DNA from: Paracoccus sp. MC1862
GTDB taxonomy: Bacteria; Pseudomonadota; Alphaproteobacteria; Rhodobacterales; Rhodobacteraceae
DNA length: 64,000 bases
Direction: 5' to 3'
Assembly (NCBI RefSeq): GCF_016617715.1
Contig: NZ_CP067225.1
Coordinates: 1-64,000, forward strand
Shown here: positions 52,110 to 60,946 of the stretch, piece after piece
How the letters are laid out: each line of letters begins with the position of its first letter
Position numbering within the stretch: the first letter of the stretch is position 1
Translations under genes and position numbers: made by a program
The notes under the pieces: model-generated
Seen by the model: only the letters and a program-made list of their open reading frames with translations
Database searches by the model: none
What the model was told of the DNA's origin: nothing

Positions 52110-52574
52110 ATGCGCATCAGCGACATTCTTTCCCCTGCGGCGGTCCGCTCGCAGGCGCAGGTCAGTTCCAAGAAGCGGCTTTTCCACGACATCGCGGAAA
52201 TGGCCGCGCAGGCCTACAAGCTGGACCCCGCGGCGACGCTGGACGCGCTGCAGGAACGCGAAAGCCTGGGCGCGACCGGCGTGGGCCACGGGGTCGCGCT
52301 GCCCCACGCCCGCATTCCCGGCCTCGACCGCGTGGCGGGGCTGTTCCTGCGGCTGGAAAAGCCGATGGACTTCGACGCCGTGGATCGCCAGCCGGTGGAC
52401 CTGGTCTTCGCCCTGCTGGCGCCCGACACGCCGGGCGTCGAGCATCTGAAGGCGCTGGCGCTGGTCAGCCGCACCCTGCGCGACGGCGACATGCGCACGA
52501 AGCTGCGCGCCAACGACGACCCGGTGGCGCTGCACGCGGTGCTGGCTGCGGCGCAGGACCTCTCGACGGTCTAG
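52110..52574 (+). CDS. ptsN: Nitrogen phosphotransferase EIIA (PtsN)
   Basis: 154-residue EIIA-Ntr, the phospho-acceptor of the regulatory PTS. The active histidine is in GVALPHARIPGLDRVAGLFL; SKKRLFHDIAEMAAQAYKLD and HLKALALVSRTLRDGDMRT flank it. It starts with MRISDILSP as expected. The stop shares a CTAG palindrome with the stop of the convergent SDR gene. Confidence 0.94.
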   Translation: MRISDILSPAAVRSQAQVSSKKRLFHDIAEMAAQAYKLDPAATLDALQERESLGATGVGHGVALPHARIPGLDRVAGLFLRLEKPMDFDAVDRQPVDLVFALLAPDTPGVEHLKALALVSRTLRDGDMRTKLRANDDPVALHAVLAAAQDLSTV

Positions 52575-53296
52575 CGTGCGCCTGCCACGTCGATGATGGC
52601 GCCCGAGGTATAGCTCGCGGCGTCCGAGATCAGCCACAGGATCGCCGCCGCGACTTCCTCGGGGCGGCCAACGCGCCCCCAGGGAAGCTGCGGGCCGACG
52701 GTCGCGATGCGATCCGGCTCTCCCCCGTCCGCGTGGATGTCGGTCGCGATGATTCCCGGGCGCACGCCGTTGACGCGGACCCGGCGCGGGGCGAGTTCCG
52801 CCGCAAGCCCGATCACCAGCGTGTCGATCCCGCCCTTGGTCGCCGCGTAATCGACGTATTTGCCGGGCGAGCCCAGCCTGGCGGCGACCGAGGAGACCAG
52901 CACGATCGCGCCGCCGTCCCCCAGCCGCCGCGCCACCTCGCGCGCGCAGTAAAGCGTCCCGGTCAGGTTGATCCGCACCATGCGGTCAAGCCTTTCGGGC
53001 GTCATCTCAGCCAGCGGCATCACCGGCGCCACGATGCCTGCGTTGATCACCACCGCGTCCAGCCCGCCCATCGCCGCCTCTGCCGCGTCGAACAGCCCTG
53101 CTACCTGCGCAGGATCGCCCACGTCGGCGGCATGGGCGCTCGCCGTCCCTCCGGCGGCGCGGATGGCGGCCAGCGTTTCCCGCGCGGCGGCCTCGTTGCG
53201 GCTGTAGCCCATCATGGTGGGCCAGCCGCGCTCGGCGCAGCCAGTCGCCGTCGCCCGACCGATGCCGCGGGTGCCGCCGGTAATGAGCGTTCTCAT
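52571..53296 (-). CDS. Short-chain dehydrogenase (3-oxoacyl-ACP reductase type)
   Basis: 241-residue SDR: LITGGTRGIGRATATGCAER, NAGIVAPVMPLAEM, LVSSVAARLGSPGKYVDYAA with catalytic Tyr (YAATKGG, Lys), and RPGIIATDIHADGG. Resembles the YgfF/YghA-like oxidoreductases. 4-nt overlap with the glycerophosphodiesterase upstream and convergent with ptsN. Substrate unknown. Confidence 0.88.
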   Translation of the reverse strand: MRTLITGGTRGIGRATATGCAERGWPTMMGYSRNEAAARETLAAIRAAGGTASAHAADVGDPAQVAGLFDAAEAAMGGLDAVVINAGIVAPVMPLAEMTPERLDRMVRINLTGTLYCAREVARRLGDGGAIVLVSSVAARLGSPGKYVDYAATKGGIDTLVIGLAAELAPRRVRVNGVRPGIIATDIHADGGEPDRIATVGPQLPWGRVGRPEEVAAAILWLISDAASYTSGAIIDVAGAR

Positions 53297-54045
53297 GGCA
53301 GGTATCCCTCGAATGTGATGTTGCGGGCGACGCGTCGGGCGGCGGCTTCTTCCAGCGGCGAGCGGATCGTCCAGCAGAGCACCGGCACGCCCCGCGCCGC
53401 CAACCGCCCAACGGCCGGATTCCCGAGATCCCGGTGATCGTGCGAGACGAAGGTTGCGCCGATCTCCTCGAAGTCCTCCAGCCGCGCCAGGGCGGCCCGG
53501 CGCTTCTGCGGGACGCCTGGCCAAGAGCGCTTGGGAAAGGCGCAACTGGTCAGCCCGACGGTCAGGGCCGGGTCGCCCTCGCGCAGCGCACGGACGGCGC
53601 AGGGATTGAAGGACATGACCGCGACCGGATGCCCCTTGGCGGCATGGGGGCAAACGGCCTCCGCCACCCGCGCCGGCAGGTCGCCCATTCCCGGACCGAG
53701 GGCGCCGTCCTGATCCTTGATCTCGATCAGCACCGGCACCCGGCCCGCGACGATCTCCAGCACCTGCGCGAGCGTCGAGATCGTCTGATCCGTCCCCAGA
53801 AGTCGCCGTGCCGCCGCCTCGGCCACGGACAGCGCGGCCACTCGCCCGTCTGTTCCGGTCAACCGGAACAACTCCTCGTCATGGAACACCAGCGGCGTTC
53901 CGTCCGCTGCGGGCTGCACGTCAAGCTCGATGCCATAGCCGCGCTCCATCGCCGCGCGGAAGGCGGCCATCGAGTTCTCGGGGACACCCGGCCCGTGCAA
54001 CCCGCGATGGGCAAGGGGGCGAGACAGGAAATCGGGATGCAGCAT
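53293..54045 (-). CDS. Glycerophosphodiester phosphodiesterase
   Basis: 250-residue cytosolic GDPD TIM barrel: LAHRGLHGPGVPENSMAAFR (catalytic His and metal Glu), GIELDVQPAADGTPLVFHDE (Glu, Asp, second His), then IEIKDQ. It releases glycerol 3-phosphate from phospholipid head-group diesters. No signal peptide. No strong ribosome site precedes the ATG. Linked by 4-nt overlap to the SDR. Confidence 0.92.
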   Translation of the reverse strand: MLHPDFLSRPLAHRGLHGPGVPENSMAAFRAAMERGYGIELDVQPAADGTPLVFHDEELFRLTGTDGRVAALSVAEAAARRLLGTDQTISTLAQVLEIVAGRVPVLIEIKDQDGALGPGMGDLPARVAEAVCPHAAKGHPVAVMSFNPCAVRALREGDPALTVGLTSCAFPKRSWPGVPQKRRAALARLEDFEEIGATFVSHDHRDLGNPAVGRLAARGVPVLCWTIRSPLEEAAARRVARNITFEGYLP

Positions 54046-54140
54046 GGAGGGATGCTCTGGCGGATGGCGCAGGACCGGGGGCCAGCCCCCATCGTCGTAT
54101 ACAACGCGATCCCGGGATATTTCCACGAAGAAGAACGGCT

Positions 54141-54596
54141 TCAGGCGAGTTCGAAGATGGCCTCGATTTCCACCGCGACGCCACGAGGCAGGGCCGCGGC
54201 GCTGACGGCGGCCCGGGCGTGGCGGCCGGCCTCGCCGAAGACCTCGACCATCAGGTCCGAGCAGCCGTTGATGACCTCGGGCTGGTCGGTGAACTCGGGC
54301 GTCGAGTTGACGAAGCCCGTCAGCTTCACCACCCGCGCGATCCCGTCGAGCGAGCCCAGCGCCGCCCGCGCCTGCGCGATCAGTGCAAGGCCGCAGGCCC
54401 GCGCGGCGGCGGCACCCTGCGCGACATCCATGTCCTCGCCCAGCCTGCCGCGGATCAACCCCTCGGAGCCGGCGGCGATCTGGCCCGAGACGAACAGCAG
54501 CTTGCCGCTTTGCACGAAGGGCACGTAGTTCGCCGCCGGCATCGGCGCGTCGGGCAGGATGATGTTCAACTGGCGCAGGCGAGCGTCGTGGGACAT
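54141..54596 (-). CDS. RidA/YjgF/YER057c family protein
   Basis: 151 residues of the Rid family that hydrolyses reactive enamine/imine intermediates. PAANYVPFVQSGKLLFVSGQ, then GLALIAQARAALGSLDGIAR and GAAAARACGL; the key Arg lies in AGRHARAAVSAAALPRGVAV and the late Glu in VEIEAIFELA. This long form (with an N-terminal MSHDARLRQL extension) is the Rid2-like subgroup. GGAGGTTTCC precedes the ATG. Confidence 0.9.
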   Translation of the reverse strand: MSHDARLRQLNIILPDAPMPAANYVPFVQSGKLLFVSGQIAAGSEGLIRGRLGEDMDVAQGAAAARACGLALIAQARAALGSLDGIARVVKLTGFVNSTPEFTDQPEVINGCSDLMVEVFGEAGRHARAAVSAAALPRGVAVEIEAIFELA

Positions 54597-54674
54597 GGAA
54601 ACCTCCGGTCATGTGGTCGCGCCGAGGCTATCCGTCCCCGCTCGGCTGCGCCACCCCGCGCCCGTCGGGCCGGA

Positions 54675-54718
54675 CCCAAATATCCCGGGGGAGCCGAAAG
54701 CGGGGGCAGCCCCCCATC
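54675..54718 (-). repeat. Dispersed GC-hairpin / GGATATTT repeat, copy B
   Basis: On the minus strand: GGGGGCTGCCCCC, then GCTTTCGGCTCCCCCGG and GATATTTGGG. It starts a few bases after the smc stop and could double as its terminator. More diverged than copies A and C. Confidence 0.65.
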
Positions 54719-54719
54719 T

Positions 54720-57700
54720 TCATGCCACCAGCGCCTCGGCCAGCCGCAGGTCCACGCTGACAAGCTGGCTCACCCCCGGTTCCACCATCGTGACGCCGAA
54801 CAGCCGGTCCATGCGGGCCATCGTCACCGCATGATGGGTGATGATCAGGAAGCGCGTGTCGGTGCGCCGCGTCATCTCGTCCAGCAGGTCGCAGAAGCGG
54901 GTGACATTGGCATCGTCCAGCGGCGCGTCCACCTCGTCCAGCACGCAGATCGGGGCGGGGGTGGCCAGGAAGACCGCGAAGATCAGCGCCAGCGCCGTCA
55001 ACGTCTGCTCGCCCCCCGACAGCAGGCTGAGGGTCGCAAGCTTCTTGCCCGGTGGCTGGGCGAGGATCTCCAGCCCGGCCTCCAGCGGGTCGTCGGATTC
55101 GACCAGCACCAGCCGGGCCTCGCCGCCGCCGAAGAGATGGGTGAACAGCGCCCCGAAGCTGGCGTTCACCGTGTCGAAGGCGGCCAGCAGCCGCTCGCGC
55201 CCTTCGCGGTTCAGGCTGCCGATGCCGGCGCGCAGCCGGGCGATGGCCGCGGTCAGGTCGTCCTTCTCGGCGGCAAGCCGGGCACGCTCCTCCTCCAGCA
55301 CGCGCTTGTCCTCCTCGGCGCGGAGGTTCACGGGGCCGAGGACGTCCCGCTGGGTCCGCAGCCGCGAAATGTCGGATTCAAGCTGGGCGGAGGGCGGGGG
55401 CGCGTCGGTATCGCCCAGGGTTTGCGCCAGCGCCTCGGGGGGGGTGCCGTCCGTGTCCTCGGCGATGCGGGCGCGGGCCTGAGCTTCGGCCTCGCGGGCG
55501 GCATCCGCGCGTGCTTCGCGGGTCGCGCGGGCCTCGCGCCCGGCGCTCGCAGCGCGCTCGGCGTCCCGCTCGGCACCGGCGGCGGCCAGCAGGGCGGCAT
55601 CCCCCGCCGCAAGGGCCGCGCGGGCACGGGCCAGGCGGACTTCGGCCTCCGCCACGCGCTGCGACAGCGCGGCGCGGCGCTGGGCAAGAATGGCGGGCTG
55701 GACCTCGGCTCCCGCCAGTTCCGCCGCCGTGACATCCCGCCGCGCCTGCAGTTCGGCCGCGCGGGTTCCGGCCTGATCGAGCCGCTGGCGCCAGCCGGAG
55801 GCGTCCTTGGCGATCGCCTCCAGCCGCTTCAGCCGCCCCTCGCCCTCGCGCCGCAACTCGTCCAGCGCGCCGTGCCGGGAAAGGGTGGCGATGCGCGCGG
55901 CCTCGACGGCGGTTTTTGCCTGATCGACAGCTGTCGCCGCTGCGCTGCGGTCGGGCAGGGCCGACAGGGCGGCCCGCGCCTCGGCCAGCCTGCGGGCGGC
56001 GTCGGCGGCATCGCCTGCATGACGGGCGCGCTCGGCCCGCGCGGCCTCGGCGCGGCCCTGGGCAAGCGACAGGTCCGAATCGGCGCGGGTGGCGGCGCGA
56101 AGGCTGTCCGAAAGCGCCCGCTCGGCGGCCCGGCTGGCCTCGCGGGCCGAGGTTTCGGCACCCGTTGCGTCCTTCAACGCGGCGCGGGCGGTTTCATGGA
56201 TGGCGATGGCGGCATCGGCGCGGGTGCGCGCGGATTCAGCCTGCGCGATGGTGTCCTTCAGCCGGTTCACCTGCTGCAGATGCAGGGCGGCGGCGGATGT
56301 CGCCTCTCCTGCCGGCAGCGCCAGCCCGTCCCAGCGGAAGAGGTCGCCCGCGCGTGTGACAAGCCGTTGGCCGGGGCGAAGGTGCGGCTGCATCCGGGCG
56401 GCGCTTGCGGCATCCGCGACAAGGCCGATCTGGGCCAAGCGGCGGGAAAGGGCAGGGGCGCCTTGAACCTGCGCGCCAAGCGGGGCCGCGCCTTCGGGCA
56501 GGGCCGGGTCGTCGTCGGGGATGGACAGGGTCCGCCAGCCGAGGCCTTCGTCGGTCACGGGCAGCCGCAGGTCGTCGCCGAGCGCCGCGCCCAGCGCAAC
56601 CTCGAAGCCCGGCGCAACGGTGAGGGCGTCCAGCAGCGCGCCCGCCTCGGCCCGGCCACGGGCGAGGAGGCGGGATAGGGCGCTGCGCTCGGCCTCCAGC
56701 GCGGCGGCCTCGCCCTCGGCATGGGCGCGGGTCGCGCGGGCGGCGGTTTCGGCATCGCTTGCGGCGGCGCGGTCGGTCTCGGCGGCAGAAAGGCGGGCCT
56801 CGGCTTGCGTTGCGGCGGCGCGGGTGGCTTCCTGCGCGGCCTGCGCCTGCGCCAGGGTGGCTTCGGCCTCGCGGCCTGCAGCTTCGGCGCGGGTGACAGC
56901 AGCTTCTGCCTCGGTCTGGGCGCGCTCGGCTCGCTCGCGCATGACGCGCAGGTCCGCGACCAGCCGCTCGGCGGACTGGTGGCGGGCGGCGAGGCGGGCC
57001 GCTTCGTCGGTGAGTTCACCAAGCCGCGCCTCGATCCCGCGCAGGGCAGTGGCAGCATCCTCGGCGGCGATCTGGGCTGCAGCAAGCCGGTCTTCATGGC
57101 CGGCATCGGCCTGCTCCAGTTCCTCGCGTTCGTGTGTCAGCCGTGCCAGAACCTCGCCCGCGTCGCGGTTCAACGCGGACTCGCGCTCACTGTCGCGGTC
57201 GAGTTGGGCAAGGCGGGCGGTCAGAGTGGCAAGCGTGTCACGGGCGCGGGCCTCGGCGTCGTCCAGCGCCTCGGCCTCGGCGGCGGCCCGGGCCTGGATC
57301 GCGGCGGCGATGCTGTCCTCATCGCGGAGGGCGGGCAGGGCGGCCTCGGCCTGCGCTCGCGCGGTGGTGGCTGCGCGGGCAGCGGCCTCGGCCTGCGCGG
57401 CGGTTGCGCGGGCTTCGGCGAAGGCCGTGAGTGCCGCCGTCAGCGCGGCCTGCGCTTCGGACCAGCGTCGGTAAACCAGCGCGCCCTCAGCCCGGCGCAG
57501 GGCCGCGCCGATCTCGCGGTAGCGCGCCGCCGTCCGCGCCTGCCGCGCCAGCGCCGCCGCCTGCGCGGCCAACTGTTCCAGCGTGTCGTCCACGCGGGTC
57601 AGGTTCTGCTCGGCCCCGTTCAGCCGCAACTCGGCCTCGTGCCGGCGCTGGTAGAGCCCGCCGATGCCCGCCGCTTCCTCCAGCACCCGGCGCCGCGCCT

Positions 57701-58172
57701 TGGGGCGGGCGTTGATCAGCTCGGAAATCTGCCCCTGCCGCACCAGCGCGGGCGACTGCGCCCCGGTCGAGGCATCCGCGAACAGCATCTGCACGTCCCG
57801 CGCCCGCACCTCGCGCCCGTTGATGCGATAGGCCGAGCCGGCATCGCGGGTGATCCGCCGCGTCACGTCCAGCGTGTCGGCGTCGTTGAAGCCGACGGGG
57901 GCAAGCCGGGCGCGGTTGTCGAGGGCCAGCGTCACCTCGGCCCGACCCTTGGCGGGGCGGCGGGTGGTGCCGGCGAAGATCACGTCCTCCATCCCGTCGC
58001 CGCGCATGGCGGTCGGGCGGCTTTCGCCCATGACCCAGCGCAGGGCTTCCAGCAGGTTCGACTTGCCGCAGCCATTGGGGCCGACGACGCCGGTCAGCCC
58101 CTGGAGGATGACCAGTTCGGTCGGGTCCACGAAGCTTTTGAAGCCGGAAAGGCGAAGGCGGTCGAACTGCAA
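54720..58172 (-). CDS. smc: Chromosome segregation protein SMC
   Basis: 1150-residue condensin ATPase. N-terminal Walker A LTGVVGPNGCGKSNLLEALR, then the hinge near the middle (GAALGDDLRLPVTDEGLGWR) between two long alanine/glutamate-rich coiled coils, and the C-terminal head with LSLLSGGEQTLTALALIFAV and Walker B PAPICVLDEVDAPLDDANV. TTG at 58172 (AAAGGAA 7 nt upstream) begins the conserved QFDRLRLSGFKSF; a TTG 10 codons further up is less likely. No scpA/scpB nearby. Confidence 0.95.
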   Translation of the reverse strand: MQFDRLRLSGFKSFVDPTELVILQGLTGVVGPNGCGKSNLLEALRWVMGESRPTAMRGDGMEDVIFAGTTRRPAKGRAEVTLALDNRARLAPVGFNDADTLDVTRRITRDAGSAYRINGREVRARDVQMLFADASTGAQSPALVRQGQISELINARPKARRRVLEEAAGIGGLYQRRHEAELRLNGAEQNLTRVDDTLEQLAAQAAALARQARTAARYREIGAALRRAEGALVYRRWSEAQAALTAALTAFAEARATAAQAEAAARAATTARAQAEAALPALRDEDSIAAAIQARAAAEAEALDDAEARARDTLATLTARLAQLDRDSERESALNRDAGEVLARLTHEREELEQADAGHEDRLAAAQIAAEDAATALRGIEARLGELTDEAARLAARHQSAERLVADLRVMRERAERAQTEAEAAVTRAEAAGREAEATLAQAQAAQEATRAAATQAEARLSAAETDRAAASDAETAARATRAHAEGEAAALEAERSALSRLLARGRAEAGALLDALTVAPGFEVALGAALGDDLRLPVTDEGLGWRTLSIPDDDPALPEGAAPLGAQVQGAPALSRRLAQIGLVADAASAARMQPHLRPGQRLVTRAGDLFRWDGLALPAGEATSAAALHLQQVNRLKDTIAQAESARTRADAAIAIHETARAALKDATGAETSAREASRAAERALSDSLRAATRADSDLSLAQGRAEAARAERARHAGDAADAARRLAEARAALSALPDRSAAATAVDQAKTAVEAARIATLSRHGALDELRREGEGRLKRLEAIAKDASGWRQRLDQAGTRAAELQARRDVTAAELAGAEVQPAILAQRRAALSQRVAEAEVRLARARAALAAGDAALLAAAGAERDAERAASAGREARATREARADAAREAEAQARARIAEDTDGTPPEALAQTLGDTDAPPPSAQLESDISRLRTQRDVLGPVNLRAEEDKRVLEEERARLAAEKDDLTAAIARLRAGIGSLNREGRERLLAAFDTVNASFGALFTHLFGGGEARLVLVESDDPLEAGLEILAQPPGKKLATLSLLSGGEQTLTALALIFAVFLATPAPICVLDEVDAPLDDANVTRFCDLLDEMTRRTDTRFLIITHHAVTMARMDRLFGVTMVEPGVSQLVSVDLRLAEALVA

Positions 58173-58297
58173 GCGGGTTTCCTTTGATCCGCGGCGATTC
58201 AACCTGTGCGCGCGGGCAAGTCAACGCGGGCCGCGGTTTTCCGAAAGGCGAAAAGCCGGGTGCTTCCAATCGGCCCGGCCCGTGCTAACCATGCGGC

Positions 58298-58651
58298 ATG
58301 GTCCCGGCGCTTGTCACCATCCTGTGCTTCCAGCTTGTCGGGGAGGTCATCTCCCGCGGGCTGGACCTGCCCCTGCCGGGTCCGGTCGTGGGGCTGGTGC
58401 TGCTGCTGGGCGCGATGCGGCTGCGGCCCGGCCTTGCCGGCTGGCTGCGGCCGGTGGGGGAGGGGGTGCTGGCGCATCTGTCGCTGTTCTTCGTGCCCGC
58501 TGGCGTCGGCATCGTCGCGCATCTGCCACTTTTGCGCGAACACGGGCTGGCGCTGCTGGTGGCGATCGTCGTCTCAACCGTGCTGGCGCTGGTCGCGGGG
58601 TCCGGGGCCTTTATCTTCGTCGCCCGCCTCACCGGACAGGAGGAGCGATGA
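58298..58651 (+). CDS. CidA/LrgA family membrane protein
   Basis: 117-residue holin-like protein with four hydrophobic segments: TILCFQLVGEVISRGLDLPL, PGPVVGLVLLLGAMRL, FFVPAGVGIVAHLPLL and VAIVVSTVLALVAGSGAFIF. The PGPVVG and FFVPAGVG motifs are typical. It pairs with the LrgB-like protein next (4-nt overlap). These pairs affect autolysis or export of organic acids such as pyruvate or glycolate. Confidence 0.9.
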   Translation: MVPALVTILCFQLVGEVISRGLDLPLPGPVVGLVLLLGAMRLRPGLAGWLRPVGEGVLAHLSLFFVPAGVGIVAHLPLLREHGLALLVAIVVSTVLALVAGSGAFIFVARLTGQEER

Positions 58652-59367
58652 ACGCCGACCCCGCCTTGATCTGGGCCTATCTTTCCCAAGGGCCGCTGCT
58701 GTGGCTGACGGCGACACTGATGGGATATGCGCTGGGCGAGGCGGCTTTCCGCGCCGCAGGACGCCAAAGCTGGGCCAACCCGGTGCTGATCGCCGTCATC
58801 CTGCTTGGGCTGCTGCTGACGGTGACCGGCACACCCTATGCCACCTATTTCGAGGGCGCGCAGTTCGTCCATTTCATGCTTGGCCCCGCGACGGTCTGCC
58901 TTGCGCTGCCGATGCACGACAACCTGCCGCAAATGCGGGCGGCGGCGCTGCCGATCCTCGCGGGGCTGGTGGCGGCCTCGGTAGTGGCGGTCGTCTCGGC
59001 CCTTGCGATCGCGCGGGCCTTCGGGCTGGGGGCCGAGGTCATGGCCTCGCTCGCCCCCAAGTCTACCACGGCGCCCGTCGCCATCGGCATCGCCGAGAGG
59101 CTGGGCGGGCAGCCCACGCTGACCGCGGTGCTGGTGCTGCTGACGGGCATCCTCGGTGCGATCATCGTGACGCCGCTGTTCGACGCGCTGGGCTTTCGCG
59201 ACTGGCGGGCGCGGGGGCTTGCGGTCGGGACCGCCGCGCATGGGATCGGGACGGCGCGGGCGTTCCAGGTGAACCCCACGGCCGGGGCATTCGCCGGGAT
59301 CGGCATGGGGCTGAACGCCGTGCTGACCGCGATCATCGCGCCGCTGGCGCTGCGGTTCTTCGGCTGA
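58648..59367 (+). CDS. LrgB/CidB family membrane protein
   Basis: 239-residue polytopic partner of the LrgA-like protein. NPVLIAVILLGLLLTVTGTP, FMLGPATVCLALPMHDNLPQ, SLAPKSTTAPVAIGIAERLG and GTAAHGIGTARAFQVNP are the LrgB hallmarks. GGAGGAG lies just before the ATG, which overlaps the LrgA stop. Exact substrate unknown. Confidence 0.92.
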   Translation: MNADPALIWAYLSQGPLLWLTATLMGYALGEAAFRAAGRQSWANPVLIAVILLGLLLTVTGTPYATYFEGAQFVHFMLGPATVCLALPMHDNLPQMRAAALPILAGLVAASVVAVVSALAIARAFGLGAEVMASLAPKSTTAPVAIGIAERLGGQPTLTAVLVLLTGILGAIIVTPLFDALGFRDWRARGLAVGTAAHGIGTARAFQVNPTAGAFAGIGMGLNAVLTAIIAPLALRFFG

Positions 59368-59375
59368 AACGAAAA

Positions 59376-59398
59376 AGGCCGCCCGGATGGGGCGGCCT
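59376..59398. terminator. Bidirectional terminator
   Basis: AGGCCGCCC / GGGCGGCCT with a 5-nt loop, preceded by GAAAAA on the plus strand so that the minus strand reads into a T-run. It serves the lrgAB-like pair and the convergent small gene. Confidence 0.8.
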
Positions 59399-59419
59399 GT
59401 GATGCGATGAACCCGCAGC

Positions 59420-59746
59420 TTACGCGGCCTCGGCTTCCTCGGCCTCGGCGGCCATGCGGCGTTCGCTTTCCTCGCGCGACAGCGCGACCGAGGTGCGCAC
59501 GCCCTTGCTGACGAATTCGACCAGCCCCTTCACCACCCGCTCATTCGGGTCGATGCCGGCGCAGCTGAGAACCTCGCGCCCGTCGCGCGACCGCGCCCAC
59601 CGGGCGATCTGTTCGGCCCCGTTGCCGTATTTCTTGTCATCCGCAATGGCATCGTCCAGCGCCGCCAGAACAACGGCGGCGAAAAGCTTGCGGGCCCGCT
59701 GCCCCTGTTCGAAATTGAATGCCGAGCCGTCCACGAAATCACGCAT
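59420..59746 (-). CDS. Small conserved protein of unknown function
   Basis: 108 residues, helical, no signal or membrane segment. The central block (FEQGQRARKLFAAVVLAALD, DAIADDKKYGNGAEQIARWA, RSRDGREVLSCAGIDPNERV) has strong codon bias and looks well conserved; I recall similar short proteins in many Rhodobacterales but no function. ATG 59746 has AGGAAAC before it. The tail is Glu/Ala-rich. Confidence 0.75.
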   Translation of the reverse strand: MRDFVDGSAFNFEQGQRARKLFAAVVLAALDDAIADDKKYGNGAEQIARWARSRDGREVLSCAGIDPNERVVKGLVEFVSKGVRTSVALSREESERRMAAEAEEAEAA

Positions 59747-59989
59747 GAAGTTTCCTGTCTTTCTCACCCCGCCAACGCGAGGAGCGGGGTCGCCGGCCCC
59801 GAGTGTTCTTTGCCCTGAAGGGTGTCGCGAAGGATTAGCCTGTCACGACACCGATTCGTTATCCCCTTGCCCGCAACCCCGCCATGCATCCCACGCAAAC
59901 CCGCAGCGATCCACATATACTGCGTTTTTCGCGACGATTTGATGGCACTTGGGGCATCAAGGCCGCTTGACAACCCGCGGCATTGTCAA

Positions 59990-60005
59990 AAGTTGCCTGC
60001 AACTT
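59990..60005 (-). terminator. Terminator of the DMT exporter gene
   Basis: AAGTTGC-CT-GCAACTT dyad; on the minus strand it is followed by TTTTGAC, 18 bp after the exporter stop. The 277-bp gap around it is AT-rich for this genome and has another dyad GGTGTCG/CGACACC (59820-59851) but no gene. Confidence 0.6.
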
Positions 60006-60023
60006 AACTAAAAAGGGTTACTG

Positions 60024-60887
60024 TCATGCCGCCGTCCGGCTGGCGAGAACCACCCCGGCGATGACCAGCGCCCCGGCCGCCAGTTCCAGAAGGCGGGGCC
60101 TTTCGCCCAGCATCACCCAGGCGGACGAAAAGCCCACGATGGGCACCAGCATCGACCAGGGCGCGACCTCGCTGGCGGGATAGCGCGACATCAGCGTGTT
60201 CCAGATGCCGTAGCCCAGGACCGTGGCGAAGACGATGATGTAAAGCAGGCCGAGGTTGGCGGGCATGGCTGCAGTCGTGAAGGCGCCGCCCAGCGCAGGG
60301 ACGATTCGGGGGCCCTCCATCAGCAGCGACAGCAAGAACAGGGGAATGGGCGGGACGATCGACATCCACATCGTCAGGTGCAGGGGCTTTGGCGCACGCG
60401 CCAGCCGCGAGCAGATGTTGCCGACGGCCCAGCCCAGCGCGGCCAACAGCGTCAGCATCATCGGTAGCAGCGCCGCCGATTGCGCGCGGGCGGTGCCGAT
60501 GATCGTCAGCCCCAGCACGGCAAGGCCGATGCCCGCCAGCCGCAGGGGCGTCAGCCGCTCGCCCAGGAAAGCGGCCGCCAGAAGGATGGTGAAGGGCGCC
60601 GAGGCCTGCAGCACCAGCGAGGCAAGCCCAGCCGGCATCCCCGTCGCCATTCCCAGGTAAAGGAACGAGAATTGCATGACGCCCAGCCCCAGCCCCGTGC
60701 CGATCAACCAGCGAAGCCTGACCTGCGGGAAGGGGACGAACAGGATCGCCGGGATCGCCATCAGGACAAAGCGCAGGGTGGCCGCCAGAAACGGCGGGTA
60801 ATGGTCCAGCATCAGCGCGGTGGCCGGGAAGTTCAGTCCCCACAGCACCGGCACCAGCAGGACCAGCCCGCGATCGCCCCCCTGCAT
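60024..60887 (-). CDS. DMT-superfamily (EamA) exporter
   Basis: 287 residues, ten transmembrane helices in two EamA halves: VLLVPVLWGLNFPATALMLD, then LASLVLQASAPFTILLAAAF-LGERLTPLRLAGIG; second half LGLLYIIVFATVLGYGIWNT and MLVPIVGFSSAWVMLGERPR. Such RhaT/YdcZ-like carriers export amino acids or related metabolites; substrate unknown. Confidence 0.9.
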   Translation of the reverse strand: MQGGDRGLVLLVPVLWGLNFPATALMLDHYPPFLAATLRFVLMAIPAILFVPFPQVRLRWLIGTGLGLGVMQFSFLYLGMATGMPAGLASLVLQASAPFTILLAAAFLGERLTPLRLAGIGLAVLGLTIIGTARAQSAALLPMMLTLLAALGWAVGNICSRLARAPKPLHLTMWMSIVPPIPLFLLSLLMEGPRIVPALGGAFTTAAMPANLGLLYIIVFATVLGYGIWNTLMSRYPASEVAPWSMLVPIVGFSSAWVMLGERPRLLELAAGALVIAGVVLASRTAA

Positions 60888-60946
60888 CCGCCGCCCTTTC
60901 GTGAAAATCGCCGCAATGGAGCCGATCCATGCGGCCGCCGCAAGCC

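Noticed and set aside
53808..56678. 956-codon plus-strand open frame across the glycerophosphodiesterase, RidA and smc genes
   Set aside because: Crosses several well-supported minus-strand genes and has shadow composition without motifs.
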